This document shows positions 47,740 through 56,745 of a DNA stretch of 63,103 nt, one piece after another. The notes beneath the pieces are model-generated. The model was not told where the DNA came from and searched no databases. It saw only the letters and a program-made list of their open reading frames with translations. How positions within the stretch are numbered: the stretch's first letter is position 1; each line of letters starts with the position of its first letter. Position numbers and translations under genes: made by a program. Source of the DNA: an uncultured Lachnospiraceae bacterium (GTDB taxonomy: Bacteria > Bacillota > Clostridia > Lachnospirales > Lachnospiraceae); the NCBI GenBank assembly GCA_944381535.1, contig CALWLN010000164.1, positions 1-63,103 of the forward strand, read 5' to 3'.

Positions 47740-49935
47740 ATGGCAATTCAAGTAAAAGACAGATTATTTACGATTGAGATGGCGAACACCATGTACCAAA
47801 TGCAGGTGGATTCCTATGGGGTGTTGTGCCATCTATGGTACGGCGCAAAAACAGGCTGCTCCATGGAGTATCTGATGGATTATCCGGACGTGGGATTTTC
47901 CGGTAATATTTATGACGCGGGGAATGTGAGAAACTACTCTCTGGATAACCGGCCGTTGGAGTACAGTACCATCGGAAATGGGGATTATCGGATTCCGGCG
48001 CTGTCTGTGATTCATGCAAATGGCACAAAGGCGTTGGACTTGCGTTTTGAAGCTTACGAAATTCTTCCGGGAAAATATCAGATTCCGGGACTACCGGCGG
48101 CTTATGGCGATGAGACGGAGGCAGAGACCCTGCGAATTACGCTGAAGGATAAGTTTAGTGATATCAAGGTAATTCTTAACTACGGCGTTTTTGAGAAGCT
48201 GGATGTAATTACAAGAAGCACCGTGATCATAAATGGAGAAAAAGATGCGGTGACGATAGACCGGGCCCACAGCCTGTGTCTGGACATTTCCCGGGGAGAA
48301 TGGGAGTGGATTCATTTTCATGGCCGTCACAATATGGAGCGCATTGTGGAGCGGAATGAGATTTTTCATGGGATCCAGGAGAGCAGCAGCCGGCGGGGAA
48401 GTTCCAGCCAGCAACAGAATCCGACAGTACTTCTCTGCGAAAAAGGCGCTACGGAGGAACGGGGGCTGTGCTACGGAGCGGCGCTTCTCTACAGCGGTGG
48501 TTTTCAGACTCAAGTGGAAAAGGAACAGATGCGACAGGTACGCCTGCTGATGGGAATGAATCCGGAACTGTTTTCCTGGCAGTTAAATCCGGGAGAAGCG
48601 TTTTACACGCCGGAGGTGATACTGTCGTGCTCCCTTGAGGGCTTTGGAACGCTTTCCCATCAGTTCCACACCATCTTAAGAGAGCATGTGTGCCGGGGAG
48701 TTCACAAGCTGGCGGAACGTCCGGTGCTTATCAACAACTGGGAAGCCACCTATTTTGACTTTGACGGGGAGAAGATTTTGAAAATCGCCCGTCAGGCAGC
48801 GGAGCTTGGCGTGGATATGATGGTGCTGGACGACGGCTGGTTCGGCAAGCGGAATGACGATTGCTCCGGCCTGGGTGACTGGTTTGTCAATGAGAACAAA
48901 CTGAAATGCAGTTTACATAAGCTTGCAGAAGATATCAACGGTCTGGGCATGAAATTCGGCCTCTGGTTTGAACCGGAGATGGTTTCCGAGGACAGCGATC
49001 TGTACCGGAATCATCCGGATTGGGCCATTCAGATTCCGGGAAGAGACCCGATCCGGTCCCGGTTTCAACTGGTACTGGATATGTCCCGGGCAGATGTGCG
49101 GGAATATCTGTATGAGTCTATCCGGAACATTTTAAACAGCGCAAACATCGAGTATGTAAAATGGGATATGAACCGCAGCGTCTGTGACTGGTTTTCCGCC
49201 ATGCTTCCGGCCGGGCGGCAGGGAGAGCTGCCTCACCGATATGTGCTGGGCCTGTATGAATTGCTGGAGCGGCTGACAACAGAGTTCCCCCAGGTGCTGT
49301 TTGAGGGTTGCAGCGGAGGCGGCGGACGGTTCGACGCCGGGATGTTGTATTATTGTCCCCAGAGCTGGTGCAGCGATGATACGGACGCCTATCAGCGGAC
49401 ACAGATTCAATATGGAACCAGCTTCTTTTACCCTGTTTCGGCGGTTGGCTCTCACGTATCGGCCGTACCAAATCATCAGACTGGTAGGAGAACCTCCCTG
49501 GAGGCCCGCGGGGTGACGGCAATGGCCGGAAGCTTCGGCTATGAGCTTGATCTAAGTAAATTAAGCAGGGAGGAAAAGGAGGCTGTGGGAGAGCAGATCC
49601 GGCGGTTTAAGCAGTACGGCCCCCTGATTCATAACGGCGCATATTACCGTCTCTCGAATCCGCTCAAGGACAATCTCGCGGCCTGGTCTTTTGTAGAAAA
49701 GGATCAAAGCAGGGTGCTGGCACAGGGCCTGACGTTCCGGGTAGAGCCAAACATGAGACGATATGTGCTGAAGCTCAGGGGACTTGAACCGGCGGCTCAA
49801 TATCAGCTGGTGAAAGGAACGGAGCTGGAGGCGGGACAGATTTATACCGGTGCGGCCCTCATGGCAGGCGGAATCCTGCTTCCCGGAGCAGACGGGGATG
49901 ATAAGGCCTTTGAATTCTATTTTGAGAGGGTATAA
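47740..49935 (+). CDS. alpha-galactosidase (GH36)
   Basis: 731 residues, the full length of bacterial GH36 tetrameric enzymes. N-terminal beta-supersandwich ~1-320 (ETLRITLKDKFSDIKV, then SSRRGSSSQQQNPTVLL); the TIM barrel starts at RPVLINNWEATYFDFD, with LDDGWFG, LGDWFVNENKL and MKFGLWFEPEMVSEDS; catalytic nucleophile Asp476 in KWDMNRS; acid/base Asp546 or Asp547 in WCSDDTDAYQR after CSGGGGRFDAGML. It hydrolyses terminal alpha-1,6-galactose of melibiose, raffinose and related oligosaccharides. No transporter gene is adjacent and no signal peptide is present, so it acts on imported sugar. AGGAGAGGAAATA lies upstream. Confidence 0.96.
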   Translation: MAIQVKDRLFTIEMANTMYQMQVDSYGVLCHLWYGAKTGCSMEYLMDYPDVGFSGNIYDAGNVRNYSLDNRPLEYSTIGNGDYRIPALSVIHANGTKALDLRFEAYEILPGKYQIPGLPAAYGDETEAETLRITLKDKFSDIKVILNYGVFEKLDVITRSTVIINGEKDAVTIDRAHSLCLDISRGEWEWIHFHGRHNMERIVERNEIFHGIQESSSRRGSSSQQQNPTVLLCEKGATEERGLCYGAALLYSGGFQTQVEKEQMRQVRLLMGMNPELFSWQLNPGEAFYTPEVILSCSLEGFGTLSHQFHTILREHVCRGVHKLAERPVLINNWEATYFDFDGEKILKIARQAAELGVDMMVLDDGWFGKRNDDCSGLGDWFVNENKLKCSLHKLAEDINGLGMKFGLWFEPEMVSEDSDLYRNHPDWAIQIPGRDPIRSRFQLVLDMSRADVREYLYESIRNILNSANIEYVKWDMNRSVCDWFSAMLPAGRQGELPHRYVLGLYELLERLTTEFPQVLFEGCSGGGGRFDAGMLYYCPQSWCSDDTDAYQRTQIQYGTSFFYPVSAVGSHVSAVPNHQTGRRTSLEARGVTAMAGSFGYELDLSKLSREEKEAVGEQIRRFKQYGPLIHNGAYYRLSNPLKDNLAAWSFVEKDQSRVLAQGLTFRVEPNMRRYVLKLRGLEPAAQYQLVKGTELEAGQIYTGAALMAGGILLPGADGDDKAFEFYFERV

Positions 49936-49992
49936 GAGAAGTATATCAGCGTAAAAATGATTTAAATTAATTTGAAAAAGGAGGAATTCTCT

Positions 49993-50550
49993 ATGAGTAA
50001 AACAGGTGTATTTCTGGCCCAGGGGCTGGAGGAGATTGAAGGCTTGACGGTGGTGGATCTTCTGCGCCGAGCAGGAGTGGAGGTTGTGACCATCTCCATT
50101 TCCGGGGAAAGGGAGGTTACCGGCTCCCACAACATTACGGTGCTGGCGGACGCACTGTTTGAGGATGTGGATTTTGCGGAGCTTGACGGTGTGGTGCTGC
50201 CGGGAGGAATGCCGGGAACCACCAATCTTATGAATCATGCCGGCGTCAATGAGGTAATGAAAACCTTTGACGGAGCGGGAAAACTGGTGGCGGCCATCTG
50301 CGCGGCTCCCAGCGTGCTGGGTCAGGCAGGACTTCTGAAGGGCAGAAAGGCCACCTGTTATCCCGGCTTTGAGGGGAAGCTGACCGGTGCGGTGATAAGC
50401 ACTGACGAGGTGGTGCGAGATGGCCACATTATCACCAGCCGGGGCATGGGAACGGCCATTCCCTTTGGATTGGCGCTGACAGCCTATTTCATGGGACAGG
50501 AGAAGGCTGGAGAGCTGGGAAAATCCATAATATACAGATGTGAGAGTTAG
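49993..50550 (+). CDS. DJ-1/PfpI family protein (ThiJ/YajL-like)
   Basis: 185 residues. VFLAQGLEEIEGLTVVDLLR with the Glu in GLEEIE, GVVLPGGMPG, and the nucleophile elbow AAICAAPSVLG with catalytic Cys, followed by GRKATCYPGFE and ITSRGMGTAIPFGLALT. The family includes protein deglycases, glyoxalase III and chaperones; the Cys and Glu are intact. AAGGAGGA is upstream of ATG 49993. It is 20 bases ahead of aroA, probably cotranscribed, without obvious functional link. Confidence 0.93.
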   Translation: MSKTGVFLAQGLEEIEGLTVVDLLRRAGVEVVTISISGEREVTGSHNITVLADALFEDVDFAELDGVVLPGGMPGTTNLMNHAGVNEVMKTFDGAGKLVAAICAAPSVLGQAGLLKGRKATCYPGFEGKLTGAVISTDEVVRDGHIITSRGMGTAIPFGLALTAYFMGQEKAGELGKSIIYRCES

Positions 50551-50569
50551 CGGAAGGAAGATTTGGAAA

Positions 50570-51886
50570 ATGGCAGAGGCAGAGCAGTACCGGGTACCCT
50601 GTGTGTACCCGTGTAAAAATAAGCAGGGCACAGTGAGGGTGGAAGTGCCGGGCTCTAAGAGCATTACCAACCGGGCGCTTTTGCTGGCTACACTGGCGGA
50701 GGGAACCAGCGTCCTCAAGGGGGCTTTGTTCAGTGATGATTCCCGCCATTTTCTCTCCTGCATTCAGAAACTGGGCTTTGAGGCGGTGGCGGAGGAGAAC
50801 GAGAAAACTGTCACAGTCACAGGACTTGGCGGAAGGGTGCCGAAGAAGGAGGCTTCCATCTATGTGGGAAGCGCCGGAACAGCGGCGCGGTTTTTAAGTG
50901 CCTATCTTGGCGTATCCCATGGAATCTATCATCTGGACGCGTCCTCTCAGATGCGCCGCCGTCCCATGGCGCCGTTGCTCTCTGCTCTGGAGGAGCTGGG
51001 GTGTCGGGTGCGCTGTGAGCAGAAGGAGGGGCATTTCCCATTTACTCTTACCTCCAATGGTTTCGCAACCCCAAGGATGACCGTGGACATCGGGGACAGC
51101 AGCCAGTTTTTAAGCGCCCTTCTGATCACGGCCGCGCTGGCGCAGGAGAATATGGAGCTTCAGGTTACGGGCAGCCATGGCATGGCCTATATTCGGATGA
51201 CCGAGAAAATGATGGAGCAGTTCGGGGTCAGAGCGGAGCGGACAGGAGAAAATCTGTACCATATCAGGAGCGGACAGCGGTACCGGGCCATGGAATATCA
51301 GATTGAGCCGGACGTGTCCGCAGCCTGTTATTTTTATGCCATGGCGCCGCTGCTTGGAATCTCTGTGCAGGTGCGGCATGTACAGTTTGATTCCCTCCAG
51401 GGGGATGTGGAATTTTTAAGAATCTTAGAGCGCATGGGCTGCCAGGTGAGGTCAGAAGCCGAAGGAATCCGGGTCAGTGGGAAGGCGGACGGAAGCTTTC
51501 ACGGAATCCTGGCGGACATGTCCGCCTGTTCCGACCAGGCCATCACCCTGGCGGCGCTGGCTCCCTTTGCGGACAGTCCCACCACCATCACTGGGATTGG
51601 CCATATTCGTTTTCAGGAGAGCGATCGCATGCTGGCTATTGTGACGGAGCTTGGAAAGCTGGGGATTGCATGTGAGATGGGGGAGGATTTTATTAAAATT
51701 TATCCCGGCGCGCCAAAGAGCGGCCTGGTGGAAACCTATGAGGACCATCGGATGGCCATGGGCTTTTCACTGATCGGCCTGCGGGCGGCGGGAATTGTGA
51801 TAAAGGACCCGGAGTGCTGCCGGAAAACCTTTGAAAATTATTTTGAAGTTCTGGAGAAGGCCATTGGTCAGCTGGATGAAATGTAA
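50570..51886 (+). CDS. aroA: 3-phosphoshikimate 1-carboxyvinyltransferase (EPSP synthase)
   Basis: 438 residues, typical. VEVPGSKSITNRALLLATLA is the N-terminal substrate loop (PSGSKS type), DDSRHFLSCIQKLGF, VGSAGTAARFLSAYLG, GDSSQFLSALLI, RFQESDRMLAIVTELGKLG (with R in ESDR) and YEDHRMAMGFSLIGL are the classical signatures. It joins shikimate 3-phosphate and PEP in chorismate synthesis. The active-site GSAGT loop (residues around 104) resembles class II forms less sensitive to glyphosate; this is inferred and not tested. ATG 50570 follows a GGAAGGAAGA site. Confidence 0.95.
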   Translation: MAEAEQYRVPCVYPCKNKQGTVRVEVPGSKSITNRALLLATLAEGTSVLKGALFSDDSRHFLSCIQKLGFEAVAEENEKTVTVTGLGGRVPKKEASIYVGSAGTAARFLSAYLGVSHGIYHLDASSQMRRRPMAPLLSALEELGCRVRCEQKEGHFPFTLTSNGFATPRMTVDIGDSSQFLSALLITAALAQENMELQVTGSHGMAYIRMTEKMMEQFGVRAERTGENLYHIRSGQRYRAMEYQIEPDVSAACYFYAMAPLLGISVQVRHVQFDSLQGDVEFLRILERMGCQVRSEAEGIRVSGKADGSFHGILADMSACSDQAITLAALAPFADSPTTITGIGHIRFQESDRMLAIVTELGKLGIACEMGEDFIKIYPGAPKSGLVETYEDHRMAMGFSLIGLRAAGIVIKDPECCRKTFENYFEVLEKAIGQLDEM

Positions 51887-51920
51887 AAGGACGGGGAACA
51901 CTGTTTTCGGAGGTGATACT

Positions 51921-52085
51921 ATGCGCCAGGAATGGAAACAGGACAACAAAGAAGAGGAAGCCCGGAACCGCCAGGAAAATCTGGACCGGTTTAATAATGT
52001 CACAAAGAGCGTGAAGCCGGAAAATCAGAATCAGACCCACAATGTCCGCAAGGAAGGCATTGCGCCAATCAATCAAAAGCGGTAA
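51921..52085 (+). CDS. small basic/polar protein, CPC_1213-like
   Basis: 54 residues, no hydrophobic segment, rich in Asn, Gln, Glu and Lys. The C-terminal THNVRKEGIAPINQKR resembles the conserved tail of the small CPC_1213-like proteins of clostridia (HNxKKxxLGPNTKR), whose role is not known. A strong GGAGGTGAT lies 7 bases before ATG 51921. It is 34 bases after aroA and ahead of a large terminator hairpin, probably cotranscribed. Confidence 0.65.
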   Translation: MRQEWKQDNKEEEARNRQENLDRFNNVTKSVKPENQNQTHNVRKEGIAPINQKR

Positions 52086-52129
52086 AAAGCGGAGAGACAG
52101 AATGTAACAGGTCAGATATCTGAACGGTT

Positions 52130-52182
52130 ACAACAGAACGCAGTCCCGGGGGAGATACCCCCTGGGGACTGCGTTCTGTTGT
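52130..52182. terminator. long hairpin between convergent small ORF and CNNM gene
   Basis: Perfect 18-bp stem: 52130-52147 (core CAACAGAACGCAGTCCC) with 52165-52182. Only a weak T tract, but its length suggests a bidirectional stop. A palindrome TCAGATATCTGA precedes it at 52112-52123. Confidence 0.7.
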
Positions 52183-52239
52183 ATTCTGAAATCAACACAC
52201 TGGATTTGGAAGCATTGTAGGGGCTCCGCGTGTGACAGG

Positions 52240-53520
52240 TTATGATTCTTCCTCCTCGTCCTCCGTTTTTTCGGGAATCCGCATGAAAATTTTATTGATA
52301 CGCTTCTTATCCATATCCTCCACCCGGAAATAGATATTATCCTCGGTGGTGATGTTCTCCCCAACTGTGGGCAGGTGGTCCAGAAGGCCGATCAGATAGC
52401 CGCCGATGGAATCGTAGTTCTCGGAGGTCAGATCCAGATCCAGCGCCTCGCTTAAATCTTCCAGATTCATGGAGCCCTGCACCATGTATTCCCGGTCGCT
52501 TATTTTCTGAATGGGGTCCTCCTCGTCGTCGTCGTACTCGTCCCGAATTTCCCCGACGATCTCTTCCAGCAGATCCTCCAGTGTGATAAGGCCGGCGGTG
52601 GCGCCATACTCGTCCAGGACGATGGCGATGTTATTGCAGGACTGCCGCATTTCCAGAAGCAGCTCCGAGGTATTCTTGTGCTCGTAGGTGTAGTAGGGCT
52701 TCCTTAAAATATCCCGCACACAGAAGCTGTCCCGGTCCTCGCACAAAAGCAGGTCCTTCATATTGATAATACCGATGACATTGTCCGTGGATTCTTCATA
52801 GATGGGAAGTCTGGTGTAATGGTCCTCCCGAAAGATATCCAAAAGCTCGTCATAGGTGCTGTTGATATCCGCAAAAGTCATATCGATCCTGGGTACCATA
52901 ACCTCCTTGGCCTGGGCGTCTCCGAAATCGAACACATTGTTGATCATTTCATGCTCTTCCGTCTCAATGACGCCGTCCTCGTGGCTCACGTCCACGATGG
53001 TGCGAAGGTCATCCTCCGTCATGGAATTCTGGGTCTTGTCGGGGTCCACCCGGAGCAGGAACATAATCCCCAGAGAGGCTTTGTTGACGATGAAAATAAT
53101 GGGGGTAAAAATCTTCATAATGAAGCTAATAACGCCCGAGTAGGCCAGGGAGATACTGTCTGCGTGTACCGTTGCCAGAGTTTTCGGTGTTATTTCACCA
53201 AAAATTAAGATTAAAAAGGTGATGATGCCGGTGGCGATACCTACGGCGGTATTTCCGAACAGAGAAATCGCCATGGTTGTGGTGAGGGAAGAGGCGGACA
53301 GGTTTACAATATTGTTGCCCACCAGGATGGCGCTTAACAGCTTACCGGAGTTATCCGTAATTTTAAGTACCCGTCTGGCCTTGACGTTTCCGTCTTCCGC
53401 CAGAGTTCTCATTTTAATTTTGTTGCAGGTTGTCAGTGCGGTTTCTGCCGAGGAAAAAAATCCCGACAAGCCAATCAATACGATTAAGACAATAAGCTGC
53501 GCGACGACACTAGGGTCCAA
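52240..53520 (-). CDS. hemolysin-family protein / CNNM-CorC-type transporter
   Basis: 426 residues. A DUF21 (CNNM) membrane domain of about three to four helices (LIVLIVLIGLSGFFSSAETA, LLSAILVGNNIVNLSASSL, ALISLFGNTAVGIATGII-type segment) leads to two CBS domains (VMVPRIDMTFADINSTYDEL, YTRLPIYEESTDNVIGIINM; then VRDILRKPYYTYEHKNTSEL) and a CorC_HlyC C-terminal domain (REYMVQGSMNLEDLSEALDL). Family members move or regulate Mg2+ or other cations; haemolysin activity is not implied. GAAAGGAGAG lies just before the ATG. It stands alone between two hairpins. Confidence 0.93.
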   Translation of the reverse strand: MDPSVVAQLIVLIVLIGLSGFFSSAETALTTCNKIKMRTLAEDGNVKARRVLKITDNSGKLLSAILVGNNIVNLSASSLTTTMAISLFGNTAVGIATGIITFLILIFGEITPKTLATVHADSISLAYSGVISFIMKIFTPIIFIVNKASLGIMFLLRVDPDKTQNSMTEDDLRTIVDVSHEDGVIETEEHEMINNVFDFGDAQAKEVMVPRIDMTFADINSTYDELLDIFREDHYTRLPIYEESTDNVIGIINMKDLLLCEDRDSFCVRDILRKPYYTYEHKNTSELLLEMRQSCNNIAIVLDEYGATAGLITLEDLLEEIVGEIRDEYDDDEEDPIQKISDREYMVQGSMNLEDLSEALDLDLTSENYDSIGGYLIGLLDHLPTVGENITTEDNIYFRVEDMDKKRINKIFMRIPEKTEDEEEES

Positions 53521-53786
53521 GTTAAAGTTCTCTCCTTTCAGGTGGTCCGCTTCCTGCGGACGGGTTGGTGTTAGTTTACCGCTAAAAAATATTCAGCTAT
53601 TCATAACTATACGGTAGAACGGAAAAAATTGCAAGGAATTAAGAAAAAATTTAGAAAATTTAGAAGTTACCCTATGGGACTATTTGAAGAACAGTGACAG
53701 TTCTATTTTTCAGGACAAAATCATATAGTTTTGGTAGGACAGGGTGGGCGTGATCAAAACGCCCCGGGCAGGAAAGGAAGAATGTT

Positions 53787-54161
53787 ATGGAACGGACGGG
53801 AAAAAACAATACGACGGCGCTATCAATACTGAAGATTTTGCTTTTTATGTATATCATCACGGGGGTTTTGCTGTTGGTGTTGACGCTGCTTTTGTCAAAG
53901 CTTCAGCTAAGCGAGAGCGCAGTCTCCATTGGAATCGTGGTAATCTATGTGATATCGGGCTTTGTGGGAGGACTGCTGGCCGGGAAAAAGATGAAGAGCC
54001 GGAAATTTTTATGGGGCATGCTGATGGGAGCGGCTTATTTTCTGATTCTGGTTATTGGGTCTGTCGTGTTTCACAAGGGAATGGACATGGAGGCCAGCCG
54101 GTTTGCCACCACGCTGGTTTTGTGTATCGCCTCCGGCATGGTGGGCGGCATGGCTGGGTGA
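53787..54161 (+). CDS. TIGR04086-family membrane protein (YrzE-like)
   Basis: 124 residues, four predicted membrane helices: LKILLFMYIITGVLLLVLTL, AVSIGIVVIYVISGFVGGLL, LWGMLMGAAYFLILVIGSVV, and a last one around TLVLCIASGMVGGMAG. It matches the TIGR04086 small integral membrane family, with no assigned role. The GGGLLAG-KK loop motif GGLLAGKKMKSRKF is visible. AGGAAAGGAAG precedes the ATG at 53787. It converges on the two-component operon with a shared terminator. Confidence 0.84.
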   Translation: MERTGKNNTTALSILKILLFMYIITGVLLLVLTLLLSKLQLSESAVSIGIVVIYVISGFVGGLLAGKKMKSRKFLWGMLMGAAYFLILVIGSVVFHKGMDMEASRFATTLVLCIASGMVGGMAG

Positions 54162-54172
54162 AAAGAGGAAAA

Positions 54173-54207
54173 ATCCGCTCCCGGCAGTCTCGTTTCCGGG
54201 AGCGGAT
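54173..54207. terminator. bidirectional terminator between convergent genes
   Basis: ATCCGCTCCCGG (54173-54184) with CCGGGAGCGGAT (54196-54207); the minus strand has TTTTTC after it, so it mainly ends the two-component operon. Confidence 0.85.
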
Positions 54208-54210
54208 AAT

Positions 54211-55557
54211 TCACTGTCCCTCCGTGTCCGACGCAGCCGCTTTTTCGAATTCAACAATGGCCTTAAACTGGTCGCAGTCGATGAAAACGTCGAACTGTCC
54301 GCCCAGGGCGGAGGTGTAGGTGCTGACGATGGCGAGCCCCAGTCCGTTGCCCTCGGAGGAGCGTGCCTTATCACCTCTGACAAAGCGTTCCACAATCTGC
54401 TCTTTGGTGAAGTCCATGCGGTAGGCGGAGGTATTGGTGATCTCAAAGCGAATCAGCCGGCCCTTTTCCGTGGGGGTGGAGCTGGTCTTTAAGAACACCC
54501 GGGTGTGCAGGGCGGAGTATTTCAGCGCGTTTTCAATCAAGTTCTGGCAGATACGGTATAAGTAGCTGCTGTCGGTGACAAGCTCGGTGTCGGCGGCGGT
54601 CAGCTCGGTGACGAATTCCAGGCCGCTGGCGGTGATCTTATCCTCCATGTCGGCGTAAATCTGCTCGATCAGCCGGTTCAGATTCAGAGGCTCGGGCTTT
54701 AACTCAATGTTGCCGCTGCTGGTTTTGGCCAGGGAGAAGAGGCTTTCAATCATTTCCTTCAGCTTCTGGGCCTTGGTGGAGAGCACCTCCACATAATCGG
54801 CTGCGGTGTCGTTTAATTCCTCCTTCTTTAAGAGGTCGATATAGCCCACCATGGAAGTCAGAGGTGTTTTCAAGTCATGGGAGACGTTGGAAATCAAATC
54901 CACCTTTAATTTCTCGCTCTTGATGGCGGCTGCAATGCTCTCCTTCTGGGATTCCATGGCGGCATTCACGATTTTCTGGTTGTTTTCCCGGGTTTTGGTC
55001 ATCACCACGTCCAGCTGCCGGCGCATGAACCGATAAAGGGTCCATTCGCAGACAATGAAGAACCAGAAGATGGTGAAGACGGTGACATAGGCGCTGGAGT
55101 AATTGCTGCGGTACCAACCGCGAGCATAATCGGCAATCCAACGAGTAATAAAGAAGGAGACAAATAGCAGAACGCCTCCGGTAATACAACAGAATAACTG
55201 TTGTCGGTGATAAAATCGCTTCCACCTTTCGTAAGTATAGACAGGCTGTTTTGGTTGCTCGGTTTGTTCCGCTTGCTGAAGCTGATCCATTTGATCCGTA
55301 TTTGCATAAGTGATATTTAGACAGAGACGGTATATCAGGACGGAGGTAAGACCCAAAAAGAAATTTCCCCAAAGCCCCAGTATCCAGGTGCTTTCCGTAT
55401 TACGCCAGCCTGTTCCTTCGTACATAGCATAAAAAAAGATGATAGCAACAATCCCAAAGATAACGCTTGCAATAATATCTCTTCCCGTCTTTGTAAGAAT
55501 CGCTTTTGCTATTTTTTTTACCTTAGTTTCAACTGTATTTTTCCATTTTGTAGCCAA
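54211..55557 (-). CDS. sensor histidine kinase (VanS/EnvZ class)
   Basis: 448 residues. Two pairs of membrane helices in the first ~190 residues (around SVIFGIVAIIFFYAMY, LGLWGNFFLGLTSVLIY, CITGGVLLFVSFFIT and YVTVFTIFWFFIVCEW), a HisKA domain with SNVSHDLKTPLTSMVGYI, then HATPase_c with N box NLIENALKYS, D/F region FTKEQIVERFVRGDKARSSE and G box GNGLGLAIVSTY. The family senses envelope or metabolite signals. Its ATG lies 29 bases inside the end of the regulator gene, so translation is coupled. The similarity to VanS is only at class level; no vanHAX-type genes are near. Confidence 0.92.
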   Translation of the reverse strand: MATKWKNTVETKVKKIAKAILTKTGRDIIASVIFGIVAIIFFYAMYEGTGWRNTESTWILGLWGNFFLGLTSVLIYRLCLNITYANTDQMDQLQQAEQTEQPKQPVYTYERWKRFYHRQQLFCCITGGVLLFVSFFITRWIADYARGWYRSNYSSAYVTVFTIFWFFIVCEWTLYRFMRRQLDVVMTKTRENNQKIVNAAMESQKESIAAAIKSEKLKVDLISNVSHDLKTPLTSMVGYIDLLKKEELNDTAADYVEVLSTKAQKLKEMIESLFSLAKTSSGNIELKPEPLNLNRLIEQIYADMEDKITASGLEFVTELTAADTELVTDSSYLYRICQNLIENALKYSALHTRVFLKTSSTPTEKGRLIRFEITNTSAYRMDFTKEQIVERFVRGDKARSSEGNGLGLAIVSTYTSALGGQFDVFIDCDQFKAIVEFEKAAASDTEGQ

Positions 55558-56236
55558 TTCCCCACACCACCTTTACATATTTTGGATTTCTAGGATCAAT
55601 TTCGGTTTTCTCACGGATATGGCGGATATGCACCATTACGGTGTTTTCCACGGTATAGTCCGCAAGCTCGTTCCACACCCGCTCGTAAATCTGCTCCGCC
55701 GGAAAGACCTGCCCCGGGTGCTCCATCAACAGCAGCAGAATCCGGTACTCCGTGGCTGTCAGCCGCACCTCAGTCCCGTCCACGATGGCGATACACCGGG
55801 TTTTGTCCAGTACAAGCCCGCCGTTTACCAGCTTGTCCGCTTCCTGCTTCGGCGCGCTGCCGCCCCAAGTATGATACCGCCGGAGCTGGGCTTTGACCCG
55901 GGCCACCAATTCCGCCGTATTGTAGGGCTTGCTGATGTAGTCGTCGGCGCCCATGATGAGGCCGGATACCTTGTCGCTCTCTTCGGTCTTGGCGGACAGG
56001 ATGATCACCGGAATTTTGTTGGTTTCCCGGATCTTCATGAGAGCGGAGAGGCCGTTTAAGCGGGGCATCATCACGTCCAGGAGGATTAAGTCCACATGGT
56101 GAGCCTGCAGCACGTCCAGGGCCTCCATGCCGTCGTAGGCCTTCAAAACATGATACCCCTCATATTCCAGAAGCTTGCCCAGAGAGTAGACAATTTCTCT
56201 GTTGTCGTCTACCACCAGGATGGTCTCTGCGTCCAT
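55529..56236 (-). CDS. OmpR-class response regulator (VanR-like)
   Basis: 235 residues. Receiver: acidic pair VVDDN (Asp10, Asp11), phosphorylation site Asp54 in LILLDVMMP, Thr/Ser region VIILSAKTEES and Lys in YISKPYN. The C-terminal winged helix has VRLTATEYRILLLLMEHPGQ, FPAEQIYERVWNE and VMVHIRHIREKTEID followed by WGIGYKME. It activates or represses target promoters after phosphorylation by the coupled kinase. The AGGACTT site precedes the ATG. First gene of a two-gene leftward operon. Confidence 0.94.
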   Translation of the reverse strand: MDAETILVVDDNREIVYSLGKLLEYEGYHVLKAYDGMEALDVLQAHHVDLILLDVMMPRLNGLSALMKIRETNKIPVIILSAKTEESDKVSGLIMGADDYISKPYNTAELVARVKAQLRRYHTWGGSAPKQEADKLVNGGLVLDKTRCIAIVDGTEVRLTATEYRILLLLMEHPGQVFPAEQIYERVWNELADYTVENTVMVHIRHIREKTEIDPRNPKYVKVVWGIGYKMEKYS

Positions 56237-56490
56237 AGTTCCAAGTCCTTTCTGTAAAATTCTGTCTCACAAAGGTAATACCGCTAAGGAGCGGCGGAAG
56301 GAGTCCTTCTTAAGTGTTACCGGGTGAAGTGAACGGTAATCTTCAACTTCACACTACGCATTATAATAGGGGTTTCCGAGAAAAAACTCAATATAATTCT
56401 TAAAAATACCTTAAGATGATTTCCAGAGTGTACCATTTTAGCAAAAGAACGTTTGAAGTTTTGGGACTTGCATTTTTGGGGCACATGGCA
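56237..56490. other. interval upstream of the two-component operon
   Basis: No gene is recognised. On the minus strand a TATAAT-like box (about 56369-56374) within TTATAATGCG may serve the regulator gene; the -35 box is unclear. The right end holds the promoter of a small RNA starting near 56503. Confidence 0.4.
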
Positions 56491-56496
56491 TATAAT
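56468..56496 (+). promoter_or_regulatory. promoter of the candidate antitoxin RNA
   Basis: TTGCAT (56468-56473), 17 bases, TATAAT (56491-56496). The -10 box and the first bases of the transcript repeat the toxin promoter in inverted orientation. Confidence 0.72.
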
Positions 56497-56502
56497 AGAC
56501 TT

Positions 56503-56602
56503 AACAAGAGAGCCGAAAGCTGGAGCGGACCCAGCCGCCGGAAGAAATTTACTACTTTAAGTAGCGCTTTATCTTACCAGGACGAGGGCGCTACTTTTTG
56601 TG
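56503..56602 (+). ncRNA. candidate antisense RNA antitoxin
   Basis: A ~100-nt plus-strand RNA is predicted between the promoter ending at 56496 and the terminator at 56559-56599. Its 3' end overlaps the 3' end of the minus-strand toxin ORF (56591-56677), a tail-to-tail layout as in TxpA/RatA and BsrG/SR4 type I systems. It has no credible ORF with a ribosome site. Pairing with the toxin mRNA would cover the shared 3' hairpin and stop-codon region. Expression has not been shown. Confidence 0.6.
56559..56599 (+). terminator. terminator of the antitoxin RNA, overlapping the toxin stop
   Basis: AAGTAGCGC (56559-56567) pairs perfectly with GCGCTACTT (56588-56596), followed by TTT. The right arm contains the toxin stop codon on the other strand. 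Confidence 0.82.
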
Positions 56603-56677
56603 CTTAAAATACAAAACAAGAGTTATTACGGCACAAAGCATAATTACAAAAGAGAATAAATCGCTATATGTAACCAT
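56591..56677 (-). CDS. 28-residue holin-like toxin peptide (type I TA)
   Basis: A very short ORF on the minus strand that starts MVTYSDLFSFVIML and ends YFKHKK. A polar start is followed by one hydrophobic helix (LFSFVIMLCAVITLVLY) and a basic tail, exactly the plan of the putative holin-like toxin (Hol_Tox) peptides of Firmicutes, which insert in the membrane. A GAAAGGGG ribosome site lies 9 bases before ATG 56677. Its mRNA would start at a TATAAT at 56751-56746 and share an overlap with a convergent RNA at its 3' end. The family resemblance is from memory and the peptide is short, so toxicity is inferred. Confidence 0.78.
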   Translation of the reverse strand: MVTYSDLFSFVIMLCAVITLVLYFKHKK

Positions 56678-56745
56678 TGGCACCAGCCCCTTTCAAAAAA
56701 TCTCGGCGGCTGACATATCGCCCCATCGGCTCCCTTGATAAGTCT

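Noticed and set aside
49561-50763. A 400-codon frame on the minus strand
   Set aside because: Antisense to GH36, DJ-1 and aroA, all with clear motifs; no recognisable protein features.
54211-56236. Vancomycin resistance operon
   Set aside because: Only the VanR/VanS-class regulators are similar; no ligase, dehydrogenase or dipeptidase genes are near.
56416-56607. A 63-codon plus-strand frame
   Set aside because: It contains the antitoxin promoter and terminator and has no ribosome site; treated as non-coding.
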